A stretch of 64,000 bases of DNA from Paenibacillus sp. V4I7. Lineage in GTDB: Bacteria; Bacillota; Bacilli; Paenibacillales; NBRC-103111. Made by a program: the position numbers and the translations under genes. The stretch is taken from the NCBI RefSeq assembly GCF_030817275.1, contig NZ_JAUSZD010000002.1, positions 4,526,001 through 4,590,000 on the forward strand. The letters are read 5' to 3'. How positions within the stretch are numbered: the first letter of the stretch is position 1; the number at the start of each line of letters is the position of its first letter. Below the pieces are notes generated by a model that did not search any database, was not told where the DNA came from, and saw only the letters and a program-made list of their open reading frames with translations. Shown piece after piece: positions 61,165-64,000 of the stretch.

Positions 61165-63594
61165 TTATAACTTCACTCGTTGCAAGCGTAAGGCGTTTAG
61201 CACAACGGATACCGAGCTTAGTGCCATAGCAGCACCGGCTACCCATGGTGCTAAAAGTCCAAGAGCCGCAATCGGAATCCCGAGCGTATTGTAACCGAGT
61301 GCCCAAAACAGGTTCTGTTTAATGTTCGTCATCGTTTTACGACTCATATAAATGGCGTCTGTAATGCTTGTAAGTTCTCCGCGCATCAGTGTCACGTCCG
61401 CTGCTTCCATCGCAATATCAGTGCCGGTGCCGATAGCTATGCCGACGTCTGCAGTCGCAAGAGCAGGAGCATCGTTGATGCCATCACCCACCATGGCCAC
61501 TATCTTTCCTTGTTCTTGAAGTTTCTTCACTTCTTCGGCTTTGCCTTCCGGAAGAACTTCCGCAAGAACATGATCGATGCCAACTTGCTGTGCTATTGCA
61601 AGTGCCGTCCGTTTGTTGTCACCTGTCATCATGATGACCTCGATGCCCATTTGTTTTAAGCGAGTGACTGCTTCTTTCGATGTGTCTTTGATTGTATCCG
61701 CTACGGCTACCATACCTGCGTACTTGTTATCCACGGCTACGAGCATAGCGGTTTTACCTTCGGATTCAAGCTTTTCCATAGCCGTATCTGCTTTTCCAAA
61801 GTCGATGGCTTCACGCTGCAAGAGCTTACGGGTTCCAACCAGCACTTCCTTGCCTTCCACGATGGCTCGAATTCCGTAGCCGGGAATGGCTTCGAACTTC
61901 TCAGTAGCAGTAAGTAGGATACCTTTAGCAACAATCCCAGCAACAATTGCCTCAGCAAGCGGATGCTCTGATTGTTTTTCGGCAGAGCCGATTAGTCTAA
62001 GAATTGTATCTTTTTCATCCATGTTTTCAATTTGAACATCTGTAAGTTCCGGTTTGCCTTTCGTTACCGTACCCGTTTTATCAAGCACGATGGTTTGCAC
62101 TTTTTGCATCGATTCTAAATGTTCCCCGCCCTTAAATAGGATCCCAAATTCCGCCGCGCGACCGGATCCAGCCATAATAGAGGTTGGTGTTGCAAGTCCT
62201 AAAGCACAAGGGCAAGCAATGACAAGGACTGCAATCGCCTTTTCCAGCGCAGTTGCAAACTCACCAGGAGCAACCCAGATATACCAAATCAGAAATGTTA
62301 CAACAGCAATTCCTACAACAATCGGGACAAAGATACCCGAGATCACGTCAGCGATACGCTGAATAGGCGCTTTTGATCCTTGGGCTTCTTCTACAACTTT
62401 GATAATTTGAGCAAGAGCTGTCTCTTTCCCAACACGGGTTGCTTTTATTCTTAAGCTGCCGTTTTTATTAACTGTAGCGCCAATAACGGCGTCACCGGCT
62501 TTTTTCTCAACAGGGATACTTTCCCCCGTAAGCATGGATTCATCAACAGCGGACAAACCATCTACAACTTCACCATCGACTGGAATTTTCTCACCCGGTT
62601 TTACAAGAACAATATCCCCAATGATAACTTCTTCAACTGGTATAGCCATTTCTTCACCATTTCGAATGACTAACGCTGTTTTCGCTTGAAGCCCCATCAA
62701 TTTCTTGATGGCTTCAGAAGTTCTCCCTTTTGCCAACACTTCAAATAATTTACCTAAAATAATCAAAGTAATAAGTATCGCGCTTGTTTCATAATACATA
62801 TCAGGCGCATGGTGATGGGCATCAACTGAAGTTACCCACTGCAGCGTTAGGTATAAACTATAGAAGTACGCGGCTGATGTTCCCAGAGAAACAAGCACAT
62901 CCATATTGGCGCTTTTATTACGAAGGGCTTTGTATGCCCCTACATAAAATTGCCAACCGATAAGAAACTGTACAGGTGTGGCAAGCACGAGCTGCACCCA
63001 AGGATTCATCAAGAACTCGGGCAAGTAGATCCACGATGTAAACGTAAAGTGACTCACCATTGCCCACAGAAGTGGTAACGAAAGGATTGCCGATACCGCT
63101 AACTGTAATTTCTTGTGGCGTATCTCTTTTTGCTTATAATCGCCTTCAGCTGCCACTTCCTCTTTACGTACGGCTTTGTATCCGAGTTGATCGACCTTGT
63201 TAACTATATCGCTTACCGAAACTTCCGCAGCACTATACTCAACATGGGCAGTTTCTAATGCAAGGTTAACAGTAGCTTTGCTAACTCCTGGCATTTTATT
63301 TAAGCCTTTTTCAATACGTGTGGCGCACGCTGCGCATGTCATACCTACGATATTAAAATCCACGGCATCCTTTACGGTGCTGTAACCCAGATCCAGTATT
63401 TTTTCTTCCATGGCAGATACGCTGATTTGACTCGGATTATAAGTCACTGATGCCTTCTCGAGGGCAAAATTAACATTGGCATCTGATACACCGTCTAATT
63501 TCTTCAATCCTTTTTCTATCCGGTTCGCGCAGGCCGCACATGTCATGCCCGTAATTTGCAAACTCGCTTGTTGCTGCTCTAATGGTTTCGCCAT
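61165..63594 (-). CDS. copA: Cu(I)-translocating P-type ATPase
   Basis: Exports cytosolic Cu(I). 809 residues from ATG 63594 with AGGAGGG upstream. Two heavy-metal-binding domains with GMTCAAC (C19/C22 and C87/C90), eight membrane helices, the CPC ion site in [13 protein letters not shown], phosphorylation motif DKTGT, TGES ([11 protein letters not shown]), HP motif (SEHPLAEA) and the hinge GDGINDAP. Typical CopA. A CsoR-type palindrome lies 22-38 bases upstream. copZ is upstream and a reductase-like gene 25 bases downstream. Confidence 0.97.
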   Translation of the reverse strand: MAKPLEQQQASLQITGMTCAACANRIEKGLKKLDGVSDANVNFALEKASVTYNPSQISVSAMEEKILDLGYSTVKDAVDFNIVGMTCAACATRIEKGLNKMPGVSKATVNLALETAHVEYSAAEVSVSDIVNKVDQLGYKAVRKEEVAAEGDYKQKEIRHKKLQLAVSAILSLPLLWAMVSHFTFTSWIYLPEFLMNPWVQLVLATPVQFLIGWQFYVGAYKALRNKSANMDVLVSLGTSAAYFYSLYLTLQWVTSVDAHHHAPDMYYETSAILITLIILGKLFEVLAKGRTSEAIKKLMGLQAKTALVIRNGEEMAIPVEEVIIGDIVLVKPGEKIPVDGEVVDGLSAVDESMLTGESIPVEKKAGDAVIGATVNKNGSLRIKATRVGKETALAQIIKVVEEAQGSKAPIQRIADVISGIFVPIVVGIAVVTFLIWYIWVAPGEFATALEKAIAVLVIACPCALGLATPTSIMAGSGRAAEFGILFKGGEHLESMQKVQTIVLDKTGTVTKGKPELTDVQIENMDEKDTILRLIGSAEKQSEHPLAEAIVAGIVAKGILLTATEKFEAIPGYGIRAIVEGKEVLVGTRKLLQREAIDFGKADTAMEKLESEGKTAMLVAVDNKYAGMVAVADTIKDTSKEAVTRLKQMGIEVIMMTGDNKRTALAIAQQVGIDHVLAEVLPEGKAEEVKKLQEQGKIVAMVGDGINDAPALATADVGIAIGTGTDIAMEAADVTLMRGELTSITDAIYMSRKTMTNIKQNLFWALGYNTLGIPIAALGLLAPWVAGAAMALSSVSVVLNALRLQRVKL

Positions 63595-63615
63595 TTCAGT
63601 CCCTCCTGTAGTCAC

Positions 63616-63632
63616 ATACCCCCATGGGGTAT
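63616..63632. promoter_or_regulatory. Candidate CsoR operator before copA
   Basis: ATACCCCCATGGGGTAT is a GC-centred inverted repeat of the type bound by CsoR in copZA promoters. It lies between copZ and copA, so copA may have its own copper-inducible promoter besides read-through from copZ. Confidence 0.75.
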
Positions 63633-63690
63633 AATTTTTTCAAAAAAAATAGGTGTTACTATTGAGCCGCATGCAGCGGCTCATCATCCT

Positions 63691-63894
63691 TTATTTTGCA
63701 ACGTCATAGCCTTGATCTTCGATTGCTTCTTTAATAGCGTCCAAAGTAACTTTAGACTCATCGAAATCTACAGTAACGGATCCACCATTCAAATCAACTT
63801 TGCCGGAAGCACCAAGTTTCTTAACTGCGCCTTCAACGGAATTCACGCAATGACCGCAGGACATACCTTCAACTTTAAGTGTAACTGTTTGCAT
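63691..63894 (-). CDS. copZ: Copper chaperone
   Basis: 67 residues; a single heavy-metal domain with EGMSCGHCVNSVEGA (C13 and C16) and DQGYDVAK at the end. Delivers Cu(I) to CopA and to CsoR. The ATG is preceded by GGGAGAG. It lies 17 bases after the csoR stop and 96 bases before copA, the standard csoR-copZ-copA order. The gap holds a GAGCCGC/GCGGCTC hairpin (63664-63681) without a T-tract. Confidence 0.96.
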   Translation of the reverse strand: MQTVTLKVEGMSCGHCVNSVEGAVKKLGASGKVDLNGGSVTVDFDESKVTLDAIKEAIEDQGYDVAK

Positions 63895-63911
63895 GTCTTA
63901 TCTCTCCCTTA

Positions 63912-64000
63912 TTATTTCATTAATTTATTCATGGTAACCATTAGCTCTTTAATAACCTCATTATCGCCTTCTTGAATGCGTTCGATCACACAGCTGTTTA
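63912..64000 (-). CDS. csoR: CsoR copper-sensing repressor, C-terminal end only
   Basis: The last 28 codons of a gene entering from the right edge: NSCVIERIQEGDNEVIKELM and then NKLMK-stop. This matches the last helix of CsoR-family proteins, with the conserved Cys of the H-x3-C copper site (the His lies beyond the edge). Next to copZ, CsoR is more likely than the sulfur-sensing relative CstR. It should repress the operon through GC-rich palindromes such as 63616-63632. Confidence 0.75.
   Translation of the reverse strand, partial: NSCVIERIQEGDNEVIKELMVTMNKLMK

Overview
The window looks like chromosome of a spore-forming, plant-polysaccharide-degrading Bacillota, most likely Paenibacillus or a close relative. 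This rests on gene content: LplB/LplC-type sugar permeases without their own ATPase, YesM/YesN-type two-component pairs, large membrane-anchored AraC regulators, many GH43/GH51 enzymes, a SpoIIP-type hydrolase, a tiny YjcZ-like membrane peptide and strong AGGAGG ribosome sites. No rRNA, tRNA, CRISPR array or intact insertion sequence was seen.

Region 1 (1-33,000) is a hemicellulose/arabinan utilisation district. It opens with a partial sugar-binding lipoprotein and an unusual long ArsR-type regulator, followed by a sulfatase with its formylglycine-generating enzyme and a divergent AraC regulator. Next comes a minus-strand set: a YesM/YesN pair, a binding lipoprotein, two permeases, an intracellular GH51 arabinofuranosidase, a CBM-like remnant and a secreted 1284-residue multidomain GH43. 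A second transporter (binding protein plus two permeases, plus strand), controlled by a divergent membrane AraC protein, leads into a secreted 1099-residue GH43-like enzyme. Two cytoplasmic GH43-type proteins, one a tandem duplication, and another AraC regulator close the district. The logic is extracellular trimming, oligosaccharide import and intracellular hydrolysis. No transporter ATPase is encoded, so a shared MsmX-type ATPase elsewhere is implied.

Region 2 (33,000-37,500) holds a degenerate repeat island, a four-gene oxidoreductase operon (NIPSNAP, aldo/keto reductase, two SDR-fold proteins) and a YjcZ-like micro-gene. Region 3 (37,500-48,400) is a sugar-acid-like locus: two different enolase-superfamily enzymes, an SDR, a complete binding-protein/permease set, a DUF4037 protein, a truncated GntR regulator and a membrane AraC activator.

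Region 4 (48,400-53,540) is a metalloid-type island: a CzcO-like flavoprotein, a MarR regulator whose probable operator occurs twice, an MFS transporter interrupted by one in-frame TGA, a second flavoprotein, a 60-residue peptide and an ArsR with a CVCDLC metalloid site. Three unrelated products here end in cysteine-rich tails, the most unusual pattern in the window. Four ATCAA-N6-TTGAT-type palindromes surround arsR.

Region 5 (53,600-64,000) is a copper island: a cysteine-rich four-helix Csp-like protein, an F510_1955-type lipoprotein, a SpoIIP-like protein, a membrane/cupredoxin fusion, a thioredoxin-fold remnant, a His-rich lipoprotein with a duplicated domain, an OmpR-type two-component pair whose kinase appears to start at AUA, a half-size sulfite-reductase-like protein, CopA, CopZ and the end of CsoR. 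A CsoR-type palindrome lies in front of copA.

All coordinates and translations were read by eye. Family names come from motif recognition, not from database searches.
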